From contig NC_087063.1 in the NCBI RefSeq assembly GCF_963678635.1, positions 68,550,727 through 68,614,726 of the forward strand: a DNA stretch of 64,000 nucleotides. The letters are read 5' to 3'. Both the position numbers and the translations under genes were made by a program. Shown here one piece after another: positions 15,801 through 26,072 of the stretch; the first letter of the stretch is position 1, and each line of letters starts with the position of its first letter. A model generated the notes under the pieces. That model saw only the letters and a list, made by a program, of their open reading frames with translations. It was not told where the DNA came from and did not search any database. Origin of the DNA: Symsagittifera roscoffensis (taxonomy: Eukaryota; Xenacoelomorpha; Acoela; Convolutidae).

Positions 15801-16618
15801 GATCGGACTGAGCAAGAGATACCCTCTCCATGACCATATTCAACACTGTGAACAGTTTGTTCACCAGCTGCAGGAGGCTTCCTATCTGGGGAGACCTCAG
15901 ACTTCCACTATCTCCTTCGTCATTATCTTCATCAAAACTCTTTGCCGAGGGTCGCGAGCGTGACTTGTTGGATGTTTTGTTTTGTACCTCTAAAAATGCT
16001 CAAATATAAGCATCAAATTAGAACTTTAACCAAACAAGTATCAGGCTCGGAGACAATACTGCTTCATAGTAACTTAAGAGCAGTTTAATTAAGATTCGAT
16101 AGTTCATTTCGGTACGGTAAACGGTAAATCTCTGAAATGGATAAAAATTTCAACAACGACATCTTTTTTTAGATCTAAAAATCACATAAAATCTAATATT
16201 AGAACTAACCATTGATTAGAAATCTGCAGACGCTTTGCGGTTGTTCCACAGCATATTGAAATATACCCACGTCAAATATCCCATTCGCGCCTGCACCGTC
16301 AATAACAAGTATATTCAGGTAGCATATATACGACCACAAATTAAGAGTCAGTCCTTGGTACGTCTGATTTTTTGGGTCTGAACAAAGTGGTTTGCGCAAC
16401 TGTTCGCATATTTTCAGAATATTCAGACCTGAAGATTGAAAGGAAGACCAGAGAAGAGATTTGTACTCGCTTTGTGCAATGAGATTGCTGGTGGACTGGA
16501 AAGCTATTATTAATGCAGACTGATTTTGCGTGGCGAACTCTGAGAGAGGGAAGTTTGGAATGTCCCGCTGGCACCACTGAGACAGCGCAGTATCGCTGAG
16601 CTGATACGGCCGCCTCAT
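886..16618 (-). CDS. NCAPD3: Condensin-2 complex subunit D3 (12 exons, complete)
   Basis: HEAT-repeat subunit of condensin II, which compacts mitotic chromosomes in the nucleus with SMC2/SMC4. Exons (minus strand, 5' to 3'): 16618-16210, 15989-15722, 15405-15100, 14795-14693, 14314-13677, 13298-12952, 11826-11534, 11250-10929, 10464-10200, 9899-9727, 7121-6853, 1656-886. Every junction has AG acceptor and GT donor, and the phases agree throughout, giving 4164 nt or 1387 residues (human about 1500). Diagnostic stretches: SQWCQRD near the N-terminus; DKMEYR-SKTADSLV across exons 3/4; RDEKCNVRKAALQAF in exon 5; NNVIIVLCDLCKRYTHTVE and RDSLFFR in exon 9; HPKYNQFPKE in exon 10; the EQFLPVMLSLREKLKQE segment followed by a Ser/Thr-rich tail ending STPFKAGRSTDNPY in exon 12. 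The ATG at 16616-16618 is the first in frame. Exon 12 ends with TAA at 886-888. Intron 11 (5.2 kb) and intron 10 (2.6 kb) are packed with repeats. Donors of exons 8 and 10 (GTTACT, GTTAGT) are weak. Exon 1 is the least conserved assignment. Confidence 0.9.
2040..3120. repeat. Dispersed repeat family R1, copy in NCAPD3 intron 11
   Basis: Shares long blocks with 32200-33130: the AACAAGACTGCTCGTATCAGGG segment containing hairpin CAGGGC-GAA-GCCCTG, the GCGTTAATAGCGCGAA block, and the ATGGCCTT.AAGCTC..T block. Shorter relatives lie at 4180-4640, 5850-6640 and 19470-19760. No coding capacity; class unknown. Confidence 0.55.
4180..4640. repeat. Dispersed repeat family R1, second intronic copy
   Basis: Contains the same succession of blocks as 5850-6640: cttttttg-attaa, ttttatttcgctgga, then TAAGTGCATTTATAAATGCCTC, then GATCTATATAAGAGTCTTCATTACTCTTTAAA. 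It serves as the uninterrupted reference for the copy at 6119-6491 that carries a MITE. Confidence 0.5.
4866..5063 (-). repeat. tRNA-derived SINE (family A)
   Basis: On the minus strand a tRNA-like head (TGACTGAGAGTACAGG as A box, GGTTCGAAGCC as B box) is followed by about 110 nt of body and a terminal hairpin GCGAAGCGCAGCTTCAC. The same head-body-hairpin order recurs at 8283-8880 and 12570-12895. It does not fold as a canonical tRNA gene. Confidence 0.55.
5850..6640. repeat. Dispersed repeat family R1, copy interrupted by a MITE
   Basis: Matches 4180-4640 on both sides of the MITE at 6126-6484. The junction duplicates CTAAGTG (6119-6125 and 6485-6491), whereas the 4.5 kb relative is uninterrupted (TTAAGTGCATTTATAAATGC). 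Confidence 0.5.
6126..6484 (+). mobile_element. hAT-type MITE, copy 1 (right end eroded)
   Basis: Starts CAGGGGCGGATCTAGGATTT, the same terminus as copy 2 at 17434-17832. A direct repeat CTAAGTG(C) flanks it. The interior shares the copy-2 blocks around CAAATTTTCTGCGCCGCAGG and ATGGATATCTCAAAA. The right end stops in a run of G with no visible CCCCTG terminus. Non-autonomous and non-coding. Confidence 0.65.
8283..8880 (-). repeat. tRNA-derived SINE family A, long copy in NCAPD3 intron 10
   Basis: The minus strand shows A box TGGCTGAGAGAGAAGG and B box GGTTCGAATCC (8690-8745). The hairpin motif GTGAAGCTACACTTCGC lies near 8290. The segment upstream of the head (8760-8875) matches 12770-12890, so the repeat unit extends beyond the tRNA head. 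Confidence 0.5.
9139..9339. mobile_element. Small inverted-repeat MITE with poly-G tracts
   Basis: Ends are exact 14-nt inverted repeats: TCGGATCTACTTAA (9139-9152) and TTAAGTAGATCCGA (9326-9339). Two G runs (from about 9180 and 9307) lie just inside the ends. The left one follows a CCACCCCTTTC/GAAAGGGTGG hairpin. No coding capacity and no clear target duplication. Confidence 0.5.
10590..10770 (+). repeat. tRNA-derived SINE (family B)
   Basis: Head GGTGGTGAAGTGGTTACAA (A-box-like), CTGCCTCTCAATCGAACG and AGGCCCACCC, then a body with TTGCTCGTTGCTTGCGGATT and AGCCCAGAAAATTAATC. A diverged inverted copy is at 13475-13615. It lies in NCAPD3 intron 8. Confidence 0.5.
12570..12895 (-). repeat. tRNA-derived SINE family A, copy in NCAPD3 intron 6
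   Basis: Hairpin GCGAAGCTGTGCTTCGC at about 12582-12598, body, a degenerate tRNA-like head, then the CTAGCCACAAATAAAGCAGA segment shared with 8760-8800. It ends about 60 bp from exon 6 of NCAPD3. Confidence 0.5.
13475..13615 (-). repeat. tRNA-derived SINE family B, inverted copy in NCAPD3 intron 5
   Basis: The minus strand reads TTTGCCTCTCGGTCGAAAGG, GGTTCAAGGCC, then the CTTGCTGTGG..AGGCA body parallel to 10615-10700. Confidence 0.45.
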
Positions 16619-17433
16619 ACAAACAAAACTAATCTGAATTTAAGATGGAACCGGAATCAATTAAATAATATCAATTGTTCTGATGAAATCTTCTAGGCAG
16701 CGAGCATGTTAAACTCTTGAAACTGCCAAGAATTTTCGCTTACACATCAGCGAGGTGCAGCTTAGCATAAAGCACATACACATGCAACGGTTCAAAAAAA
16801 TAGGACTTGATCACAGAGGTGAAGCGGGACTTGTGTTGCAACACAAATTTAGCATGACAAAAAAGCTGACAGAAAATGAGACGCTCGCAAATTTGATAAC
16901 GCTTGCAAATCACAAGCATTAAAACAGATTTCAAGCATTCGTCTTCCCGGTTGAGAACTGTTCTAGCTGCCTATTGGATTTTACACATCCAATATTTACA
17001 CATCCACATCCGACTAGGCGCTCTAAAAGCGGGACAAAACGTTTGATTAAATCAATCGTCTCTGAAATTGAGCAACAAACTTGTACGAAATAGATGTGAA
17101 AAAATAATAATTTTGTCTTACAGCACCATCGGTTGGTTGTGTAATCACGCAAAAAATGTATTTTTTATTAAACGATTTCAAGTAGATAACTTGAAGTTTT
17201 TTGAAAATTTCTAGAAAACTAAGAAATCAGGCCAATTAAAATGAGCCAAAACAACTTAGACCGCATAAAGCATTTGAGCAAAAAAAGAAAAAAGGATAAT
17301 TTACTTCGTCAGGTTTAATAAATTTACAAAAAATTTCTGCGACGCGGTAACAAAATAAAATCAGACAAACTATAGGCCAACGATTTTTTTAACTGGAATA
17401 TTTTCAGTTTGAAAAAAAAACAGGTCTTGGGCG
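16619..17433. other. Region upstream of NCAPD3
   Basis: No coding exon is recognised here. It should include the NCAPD3 promoter and 5' UTR. A CAG acceptor-like site precedes the ATG by about 20 nt, so a 5' UTR intron is possible. The right end (about 17405) enters a tRNA-like SINE. Confidence 0.4.
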
Positions 17434-17832
17434 CAGGGGCAGATTTAGGGGGGGGGGGGGTCGGACACCCCCTCTCTCAGGGATTGGACCCCCTGCCGAC
17501 CCAAAGGGTCCACCCTTTGTTCTATTTTGAGATATCCATATTTGGTGACGGACCCTAAAAATTTTCTAAAAGCGCCTTTGGCGCCAATATATACTTACTT
17601 TAAGAGGGGAGCGCGCGCCAAAAAAACGCACTTTTTTTTGGTCAAAATTTTCTAAAAGTGCCTACAAACGCCTTTTTTGGCCTGTTTTTCAAAATTTCGC
17701 CTGCGGCGCACAAAATTTGACCAAAACGGTCTTTTTAGTGCTTTGAGAGAGCTCGGAAAATCCATTCGGGTCGACAAAAACTTCGAAAATTTTTGACCCC
17801 ATCCCCTCGAGAAAATCCTAGATCCGCCCCTG
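17434..17832 (-). mobile_element. hAT-type MITE, copy 2, with 8-bp target duplication
   Basis: Flanked by exact CTTGGGCG on both sides (17426-17433 and 17833-17840), the 8-bp duplication expected of hAT transposases. Termini are CAGGGGCAGATTTAGGGG (left) and, on the minus strand, CAGGGGCGGATCTAGGATTT (right). The interior has no ORF. It sits inside a tRNA-like SINE that continues as GATTTAAACTCAGGACC. Copy 1 at 6126 is in the opposite orientation. Confidence 0.8.
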
Positions 17833-20460
17833 CTTGGGCGGATTTAAACTCAGGACCTTTGCTAGCCTAGGCCCAGTCGTCGCCTCTTGGCCAAGTTTAC
17901 CGGAGAAACCGAGAAACCTTCTTTGCTTATATATCAAGCTATCAAGTAATTTCGTTAAACAAGTTATTATACCGGAAAAAAGCAAGCGTAATTACTAACT
18001 AATTCGTCTGACATATTTTGTGGTTTCAACAACGCTCCAACAACTTCAAACAAAATCATAAAATAACAAAAAGAAAGCTTAAAGAAGCCGGACATATTAT
18101 ACCATTTTGATCAACCAAAACAAAGCTAAAAAAATTTCAGTTCACAGGATCAATGAACAATTTTTGGCGTGTTTGAAAAACAGAATCTATCCATATAATC
18201 CGTTCAACAATTCCAGCATTTGACATTTTAACAAAACTAAGGACAAAGTAAGAAGAAAAATACAAAAGAAACTTGATACAAATGAAGTCTTTGAAAACTT
18301 CGGATGAACGTCATCAATGACAACAAAATGAGTCTTTGCAAAACAGACAGAAAAAAATCAGTCGGACACAATTTAATTCAAAAACATCTGAAGATATAGG
18401 TCAAAAACTCATTATTGTGAAAATTATGACAGTAAAAACTATTAATTTAGAGCTTTTTCGAGGTTAATTTTCTGATTTCACTCAACCCTCAGGCCATAAC
18501 TGAAGTTAATATAAAAATAAATAAAACTAGAAAAAAAGGTTTTTTTTTCAAAAAACTTTTGAACGATTCGCTAAAACTGGTTAAAAATTATGTGAACATA
18601 GATGTGTAGAAACTTTTAAGCGTTAACAGCGCGCTTCCAATTCGTAGCAGCGCGCTTCCAATTCGAACCCGATGAATCCGAAAAAAAGTCACAAGTCATT
18701 TTGCGTGTTGCAAGTAAGTCTATAAGTATACTCAAGCCCACCGAACAGAAAAACAGCGTGTAGCTAGAAATACAAAATCGCAGCTCAAGCGAACGCATAA
18801 CGCAAAATTACATCGAAGATTGGATGGATTTGTTTTAAAAAAACTCCAAGAAAAGGGAGTTTTTTGTAACAGCTATATTACCAAAAAAAAACAGGCAAAT
18901 CTGCACTTCGCAAAAACCCACAAAATAGCTAGAACTAGCTTTTAAAAGATTTCGAAAAAACCGCCAGGCAAAAGTTTAATAAAATAAAACCCCTCTACGT
19001 GAATCGAACACCGGACATCGATCAAACAGGTAGAAAGAACTACACTAGCGAGCCTTTGATGCTTAAATAATGAAAACACTAGCCACTCATTAAGAGGAGA
19101 ATACAAGTTATCATATAATGAAGCAAAATAGTATAAAAAATTGAACTTTTTTATGCGAATTGGAGGACAAAGAAAGTATTCGTAACATAACACAGAACTA
19201 GCAGGCTCACTTGTTTAAAAACGTTATCTAATGCGACCTTTCAAAAAATCGAGCAAATCGTCACTTGCATGCGACATCGTTTGACATTGTTCGAATCTGT
19301 CAACAACGTTTCCAACGGTAAAAGTAAATCACGCGATTGCAAATACACTTGCTCTCTTAAGTCTAAGCAGATTCAAAAAATACAGAAAAGTGTCAATGAA
19401 GAAGGAAACAAACATACAGACTTGTTTTCTGCAACATTTAATTTTTCGCACTAGACAGAAATTATATGCAGTTGAAGTTCTTCGAGTTTCAAAAACAAAT
19501 TTATAATTAACACCTTTTTGATTAACTAAAGAAACACAATTAGAGAAAACTGAGTCAATGGGTAAACCTTCTATTCCGCTGGGAAATCTCAATTTTCAAA
19601 TCCACTTTCAAAACTGAAATTCGGTCACGTATTATGCGCTATTTGCACATTTGTTAATAGACATTGTTTTAATTTGAATTTGATTTGAACACAAAAACAA
19701 ATGGTATGTAAAACGTCAAAAAACTTCAAAACTTTTTCCTGAAAAAACTTAAACGCTCTCAATAAGTGTATCTACTCCGTTTATTGTCACCTAATAAGCA
19801 CAATTGAAAAATACAGTAATTTTGATCAAATCGTTGAAAAAAAAACAATTAAATACTGATCAACTAGAATGCATGCACCATTAAGAACATAAAATTGGCA
19901 AGGAGCAAAAAGAATTGCCTAAAAAATTATCAAGGGCCATATCAAAATTTAAAAAAAAAACGTCTGCTAAACGCTTGAAACTGAAATAAATGGAATGTAC
20001 ATAAACAAATCTTATACAGCCACAACTGATCGACTAATGTCTTTTGATTCCCATCGGTTCTGGGTGATATGTTACAATAGCTGGCAGCATCAAATCGAAT
20101 AGCTGGATCGCTTTTTGTTATAATTCGAACAGTATTTAAAATTTATTTGAAAGGCCAAATTTTTTTGGCGAAACTGTAAAATTAAAATTTTTGAATAACA
20201 TTTCATCTAGCAGAGTAGTGTAACCACAAAAAATATCTTAGTCGCATGTACAATTGATTGAAAAGGAAATGTCTATAATATGCATTATAGTTCCCAAATG
20301 TAATACATGCACTCTTCTCAAAATTACCACCTATTGCAACATATCACCCGGTTCTTGCCAAAAGAGTAATGGTTCTGGCCAAACACGAACCTTGTCAAGA
20401 TGGGAGATCATCTAATCAATAGTGCTGATATAAATTACTAGTACACAACGAATACAGCAA
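17833..20460. other. Intergenic repeats and unassigned AT-rich DNA
   Basis: Begins with the remainder of the SINE split by the MITE. A family-A-like repeat lies at about 18895-19200 and a family R1 relative at about 19470-19760. The rest shows no coding frame or structure that I can name. Confidence 0.45.
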
Positions 20461-20464
20461 GAGA

Positions 20465-20830
20465 ATTAAAACGCGTTTTTCTAAACGTGGATTGATTTTT
20501 GACTAATATTTCTTTAAAATTTAGAACCAATATGGTTTAACTTATTTAGTGGAATTTTAACCAGAAAAGGACCACTTTTGGAATTTATTACTGATAAAAA
20601 AAGTACGCCAAAACTATCGAATAAATTTTCTGTAGGACAGTGAGCCTTTTATGTAGCTAGCTCAACAAAGTTTAAGAAGGGCAGAATCTTATGAATTGTG
20701 TCTATCAATTTATTTTTGTTCGATAACCAATAAATTCAATTTTTTCTATAGAAAATATCAATTTTTATTTTAAAACAAATTTTAGACGTTTTGCGCCAAC
20801 TTTTGGAGATTATTCACTTCTTAAATGACA
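20465..20830. repeat. Degenerate relative of the foldback element
   Basis: Blocks resembling one arm of the element at 21554-22283: AACGCGTTTTTCTAAACGTGG, then AAAGTACGCCAAAA, then GTGAGCCTTTTATGTAGC and CAACAAAGTTTAAGAAGGGC, then an inverted fragment GCGCCAACTTTTGGAGATTA. Heavily decayed. Confidence 0.45.
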
Positions 20831-21553
20831 TTTTTTGCCATCAAACCAAAATACAAAATCAAACCACAATCAAAACAAAATTCAAAAGTGAGACAATTAT
20901 ACATTTCTTGAACTTTTTTGGACCACACAAGAGAATTGAACCGCAATTGAACCGTTAATTTTGGTGAAATGCTTGATTGACTAAGTTTTAAATTCCAAGT
21001 ATTGTACGCTTTGACCGGCTTTGTATGCTCCCTTAATTAGGCTCTGCAATGATGAGAATTGAGTAAATCTGAATAAACTTTTATCCGGATCAAGAAAATT
21101 GGTCTAAAATCAACCCAAAACGTTCCAAAACATCTCTCCAAATCCAGTTCCGAGAGAATAAAGTCCACTGGGTTAAATAAAAAAAGTCGCAATTTAAGCC
21201 AATAGCTAATCACCGCCAGTTTCCGCATGCAAAACAAAAAAAGTAATTTTGTACAAAATTAAAACTTGAACTTGTTGTTTGGGCGGTGCTAGCTCCGTTA
21301 ATCTATTTCAGGGGGCAGTTGTGAGATTGTTCAAATGGCCCTTCTGAGTATATTTCGAAAGCTAGAATAAAATTAGTGTATGGAATGTTCCGATGACTTA
21401 TGGTTAGGTTTCAACTTCTGTTCAAGTGCCCTTCTAACTTGCTTTTGAATGCCCGCCCTTTTAAATAATACTGACATTACCAACCTAATTTACTTAATAA
21501 ATAAGAACATATTATATTTTTATAGAATATGAAGAATATTTTGATTTGATTTA

Positions 21554-22283
21554 CAGTGCTGATTTAAATTAACCGGACAAAACGCGTTAAACTTGAAATT
21601 TAAAACCCGTTTTTCTCAAATTGGATTGAGTTTAGGTGAAAACTTATGAAGACAAAACTTGCTTAGAATTTTAGCAGAATTAATATGGTGCAATTTGTTT
21701 TGCGAAATTCGGGTCCAAAATTTTACCCCAAAAATGGGTCATTTTGGCTTTTCTTAGTTAATCAAAAGTTACGCCAAAAATACCCTGTCGATCACAGACA
21801 TAATTATATCAAAGTGAGCCCCTTACGTAGCCCAACAAACTTTAAGAAAGGCATAATCTCCAAAAAAATAGCATATTGTTTAAAAATTGTTTTTAAAAAT
21901 AAAGATGGTATTTTATATAGTAAAAATGACCTTTTTTTCTATCAAACAAAAATAAATTATCTTATACAATATTTTGGAGATTATACCCTTCTTAAAGTTT
22001 GTTGGGCTACGTAAGGGGCTCACTTTGATATAATTATGTCTGTGATCGACTGGGTATTTTTGGCGTAACTTTTGATTAACTAAGAAAAGCCAAAATGACC
22101 CATTTTTGGGGTAAAATTTCGGACCCGAATTTCGCAAAACAAATTGCACCATATTAATTCTGCTAAAATTCTAAGCAAGTTTTGTCTTCATAAGTTTTGA
22201 CCTAAACTCAACCCAATTTGAGAAAAATGCGTTTTAAATTTCAAGTTTAACGCGTTTTGTCCGGTTAATTTAAATCAGCACTG
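21554..22283. mobile_element. Foldback MITE, Tc1/mariner-like ends
   Basis: Two near-identical inverted arms of about 313 bp (21554-21867 and 21971-22283) enclose a spacer of about 100 bp. Ends are CAGTGCTGATTTAAATTAAC and its inverse, flanked by TA on both sides, consistent with a Tc1/mariner-type TA duplication. The arms differ at only a handful of positions. The reading frames on both strands are the same arm read twice and are not genes. Confidence 0.75.
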
Positions 22284-22324
22284 TATTAGCTCGCCTAGCC
22301 ATAAAAGCTGAAACCTTATCAAAG

Positions 22325-22492
22325 ATGTCACCCGAAAAATTAGAACGACGCCCTTTGGATGATGCAACAGATTTCACACCAGCAGGCCCTCATGTAATCG
22401 ATGTAGCGACGCACTTAAACACTACAGGGCCCGAAGAAATCACTACGCTGCATGAGGAGTCTCGAAAACTTCGCCAAAAAGTATTCGACTGA
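22325..22492 (+). CDS. Short coding-like frame, possible exon or gene fragment
   Basis: A 55-codon frame begins ATG TCA CCC at 22325 and ends TGA at 22490. It reads MSPEKLERRPLDD, then ATDFTPAGPHVIDVATH, then EEITTLHEESRKLRQKV. The composition is balanced and protein-like, unlike the AT-rich noise nearby. The frame is also open upstream to about 22287, right after the foldback element. A GTATTC donor-like site precedes the stop. I do not recognise the family. It could be an exon of an unseen plus-strand gene, a gene fragment, or chance. Confidence 0.3.
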   Translation: MSPEKLERRPLDDATDFTPAGPHVIDVATHLNTTGPEEITTLHEESRKLRQKVFD

Positions 22493-22709
22493 ATTCTTCA
22501 ATATATCCCTTTAAACCAAAACATTCTCTATCGTTAAAAAAATGATCTTATCCTCCTTCTGAAACCTGCAAAATATATCGGCGAAGCCTCCTTCTAACAG
22601 TAACGATTATAACACGCTCCACGGGGCAGTTTTTGTTATGTAGAACCGAGCAAAAATCCCTTGCACGGTTTTAGCGGGCAGTTTTTTAAAAGCACTGAAA
22701 GCCGAGAAA

Positions 22710-22722
22710 AAGTCCTAGGATG
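22710..22722. repeat. Target-site duplication of the LINE (3' side)
   Basis: AAGTCCTAGGATG, identical to 26502-26514 at the other end of the LINE. Confidence 0.85.
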
Positions 22723-22737
22723 TTGTTGTTGTTGTTG

Positions 22738-23310
22738 TTAGCCCACGCGGGTCGGGTTGGGCTTTTCTGTCTCCAGGTCAAGGAACTTAGCAACCTCTAC
22801 CGGCCGAAGCCACAGGTCTGCTGGGGTGAGTGGGGAGGGGTTTTGGGAGCAGTTGAAAAGGTGACATGTTGTGTGGGGGGCAAGGGAACAGGTTGGGCAA
22901 AGGTGGGAGATGGAGCTGTCGAGGCGGGATAGGTAAGTGTTAAGGAGCCGGCTGTAGCCAGACCGGAGTTGGGAGAGCTTACAGCGCGTGGGACGTGGGA
23001 GAGATTTTTCAGAGGGGTCAATCTTTGGGGGAGGGATACAAATAACTTTAGACGGAGGGGTTTCGGCTAGGAACTTGGTTACAAGGGAGGTATGGTTGTC
23101 TTTTAAAATTGGTTTGTAGTAGTTAAAAACAAAAGTGGAGACTTCGTCTCGGTCGTCCAGAACTAGAGGGTGGTTTGCGTAGACTGAAAAGTCGGTTAAA
23201 ATTTTCTGGGTGTCTTCTTTGAAGCAGCTTATAATTGAGGGGCGAAGTAGACGGGGAGGAGGGGGATGTGAATGTATAAAATTAATGGGATGGTGGGAAC
23301 GATAGGTAGA
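22738..23310 (-). pseudogene. LINE C-terminal region with CCHC-type zinc motif
   Basis: In the frame shifted relative to the reverse transcriptase, the minus strand reads RPSIISCFKEDTQK, later LSQLRSGYSRLLNTYLSRLD and HLCPTCSLAPHTTCHLFNC, then DLWLRPVEVAKFL, ending in TAA at 22738-22740 just before the CAA tail. The C-x2-C-x7-H-x4-C motif and the DLW-RPVEVA segment are typical of the C-terminus of Jockey-like LINE proteins. The frame change from the RT lies in or near a homopolymer around 23310. Confidence 0.65.
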
Positions 23311-24776
23311 GATAAAAAAAATTGAGATGACAGAAGGGTATGGTGGTCTTTGACCGTTAGGATTTCAGATTCACTGTGCAGGTGGGCAGTGGAACTCATA
23401 AGATTTGATCCAGTAACAACGCGAAGGGATTGGTTTTGGGCAACCTGCAGGCAATTTATGGAGGTGTTACTTGATGCGTGGGACCATGCGGGGGCTGCAT
23501 AGTCAAGTATGGGGTGAATTAAAGCTTTAAAAGTTAGGAGGAGGGTTTCTTTGGAGTGACCCCAGGTTGATCCTGCTAATGCCTTCAGGATTCCGATCCT
23601 GCGTCTGGCCTTTTCAGCGGATTGTTTGCAGTGAGTGGCAAAACAAAGTGTTGGATCAAATGTCACCCCTAAGATTGTTGGATTTTTGTTTAGGGGTAGC
23701 GCCTCGTTATTTAAAAGAACACTAGGTGTTTTATTAAATTCTTTGTTATAAGAGGAGAAAAGTGTAACTGATCCTTTAGAGGACGCGAAACTTAGTTTGC
23801 GTGAGGTGAAAAAATCGTAGAGCCTTTTTAGGTAGCTATTGATGGAGTTTGAGGCGATATCAATATTGGAACTGCTTGCGAAGGGGTGGAAATCGTCTGC
23901 ATACGAAACAAGGTTTACATTATCGGGAGGTGGCGGTGCATCATGGACATAAAAATTGAAGAGTGTGGGTGATAAAACAGAACCTTGGGGTACGCCACAG
24001 TGGATTATTCGATGGGGGGATGTGTGTTCACGGAATGAGGTGGCAGCCTGTCGACCATTAAGGTAATTACTTAGCCAGCGGACTAGACTTCTTGGGAGGG
24101 GAGTGTCATGAACGAGTTCCACAAGTGAGCGATGACACACCATGTCGAAAGCCTTAGATAAGTCAAGTGTGGCCAGTACCGTACGTTTAGGGGGGCGATT
24201 TTGGTTAAAACCGTCTGAAATGTAAAATTCGAGAGTGGAGAGAGCTGTGGTGGTGGAGTGAAAAGGGCGGAAGCCGTGTTGGTGTTTGGCGTTGGGGAGA
24301 TGTTTGGTAAAGATGGGGTGAACGAGCCTCTCCAGAATTTTAACTGCTGGGCGGAGTACGGATATAGGTCTGTAAGATGTTGATTGTTTAAGATCCTTAT
24401 TGGGTTTTGGAAGCGGTGCAATTTTTGAATTTTTCCAAATTTGGGGGATAATGTTTTCGGACAAAGAGATATTAAAAAGGTATGTTAAGTATTGAGTAGC
24501 AAGCCGGCCGAGATGTTTAAGATGTATATTACAAAGGCCGTCGGGACCTAGCGCTCGCGATGGTTTGCTGTCTGCAATGGCTTGTTTAGTATTTTCAGGG
24601 GTAAAAATTGGGCTGTCTGACAGCGGTAGTTTGGCAAATTTTCTTCTCGTTATACGAAGGAGTTTGTCAGAGGCGTGGGGTCTGGCATTGGTGAATTGTT
24701 TGTTAAAAGAGCTGGTAATATCACGAGGTGAGTGTATGGGTTTAGAACCAAAAGTAATGGGGTGTCTTCCTGCCAC
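23229..24776 (-). pseudogene. LINE reverse transcriptase domain
   Basis: A 515-codon open segment with the reverse-transcriptase order: GPDGLCNIHLK, SYRPISVL, HGFRPFHST, LDLSKAFDMVCH (first catalytic Asp), GVPQGSVLSP, SYADDFHPF (catalytic Asp pair), and LGVTFDPTL (thumb region). It copies LINE RNA at the nick made by the endonuclease (target-primed reverse transcription). The upstream frame is the same but is separated by TAG at 24804. The true C-terminus lies in another frame. Confidence 0.85.
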
Positions 24777-24803
24777 GGGCTTAGATCCATTTAAGGAGCG
24801 TAC

Positions 24804-26072
24804 CTATTTCCAGAACTTTCTGGCACCAGTGCGGTAGTCGCAAGTCCGGAGGAATTCTCGCCATTTATTTTCTTTGTCCTTTGCTGTCTGTTTCATGAGT
24901 CTACAGTTCAGTTGGGATATGACTTCTGGGGGGAGATTTTGTTGTCGGCTTAAATCTCTTTCGGCGGCAAGGGCAGTGGTCTCGGGGGAAAAAGAGGGAG
25001 TGAAGTGGCGAATACGGCCAGCGGGGATGTGGTGGCGTGCTGCCCTGAGCACCAGGTCCCTCAAGAATTTCTCTCCGGCGGCAACTCCGGAAGGTGGAAC
25101 CGCTGAAAAGAAACCCTCCTCAATTTCCTCTGTGAATTTGATCCAATCTGCTTTTAAAAAATTTATAAAAGTCCTTTTAGGTGAAAAATTTATAAAATCA
25201 TCCAAGGGTAGTTCTAGAAGAATGGGTAGGTGATCTGATCCTAGAGATTTAATTGGGGTCCATGATGTGGAGAGTAAGAGCGATTGGGATGCGAGGGAAA
25301 TATCTGGTGACGAGAGTTGGTTTTCTGAGTTAAAAGGGACTCTGGTTTGTGTGTCATCATTTAATGGTGCAAAGGTGGATTCGGTTATTTCATTGCTAAG
25401 TACAGAGCCGCGTTGATCTTCCTCGATGTTGGAGTTCCATAGTTGTGAATGTGCGTTGGCATCCCCGAGTACTAAGGCGTCCCCAGGTTCAAGTAGTTCG
25501 GCAAGGGACGCAGAGTAACCAGGGGGACAGCTCGAGCGAGGGGGGATGTAGAAATTATAAATACGAAGCTTGGATCAACTGGCTAGCACTGATATGCCCA
25601 TAGCCTCTAGTGTTCCATCGTTGTTAATATTTATTTCTTCGTATTGTATCGACTCATGTATGGCTATGAGAAGACCGCCCCCTTCTTTTTCTCGATCTTT
25701 TCTAATTAAAGTGTAGTGTGAGCCAAGTGAGGGGTTTCGAGATTTCTTTCTTAATTTAGTTTCTTGGAAGACAGCAATATGAATTTGATTTTGAGATAAG
25801 AAAGCAGCAATTTCGGGTGCTTTTCCGGAGATACCGTTGCAATTAAATTGAAGGATTTTTAAAAGGCCTTTGGCGGGGTGTGGTGAACTATTTACATTAT
25901 TAACAGCAGTATGATTAAAATGGTTGTTTGAACTTGAGTTATTTACACTATTTACACGATTACGATTTGCGCGATTTTGGGAGGAGGAATTATTATTCGA
26001 GGAGGTGGGAAGGGTGGGAGGGGGAGGGGGGTTAGGGAGGTGGGGTTGGGGGCGGTTAGGGAAGTTGAACAA
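24804..26072 (-). pseudogene. LINE endonuclease (EEP family) with in-frame stop
   Basis: After a Pro/Asn-rich stretch the minus strand reads LKILQFNCNGISGKAPEI (first metal-binding Asn), VFQETKL (catalytic Glu), GDANAHSQLW (catalytic Asp/Asn) and GSDHLPILLEL (terminal Asp-His pair). This is the apurinic-endonuclease-like nuclease that nicks the target DNA. TGA at 25575-25577 interrupts the frame between the Glu and Asp motifs. The downstream half continues in the same frame to TAG at 24804-24806. Confidence 0.75.

Noticed and set aside
21685-22152. Two ORFs on opposite strands starting with the same protein (MVQFVLRNSGPKFYP...)
   Set aside because: They are the same inverted-repeat arm read from both ends; no domain and no independent support.
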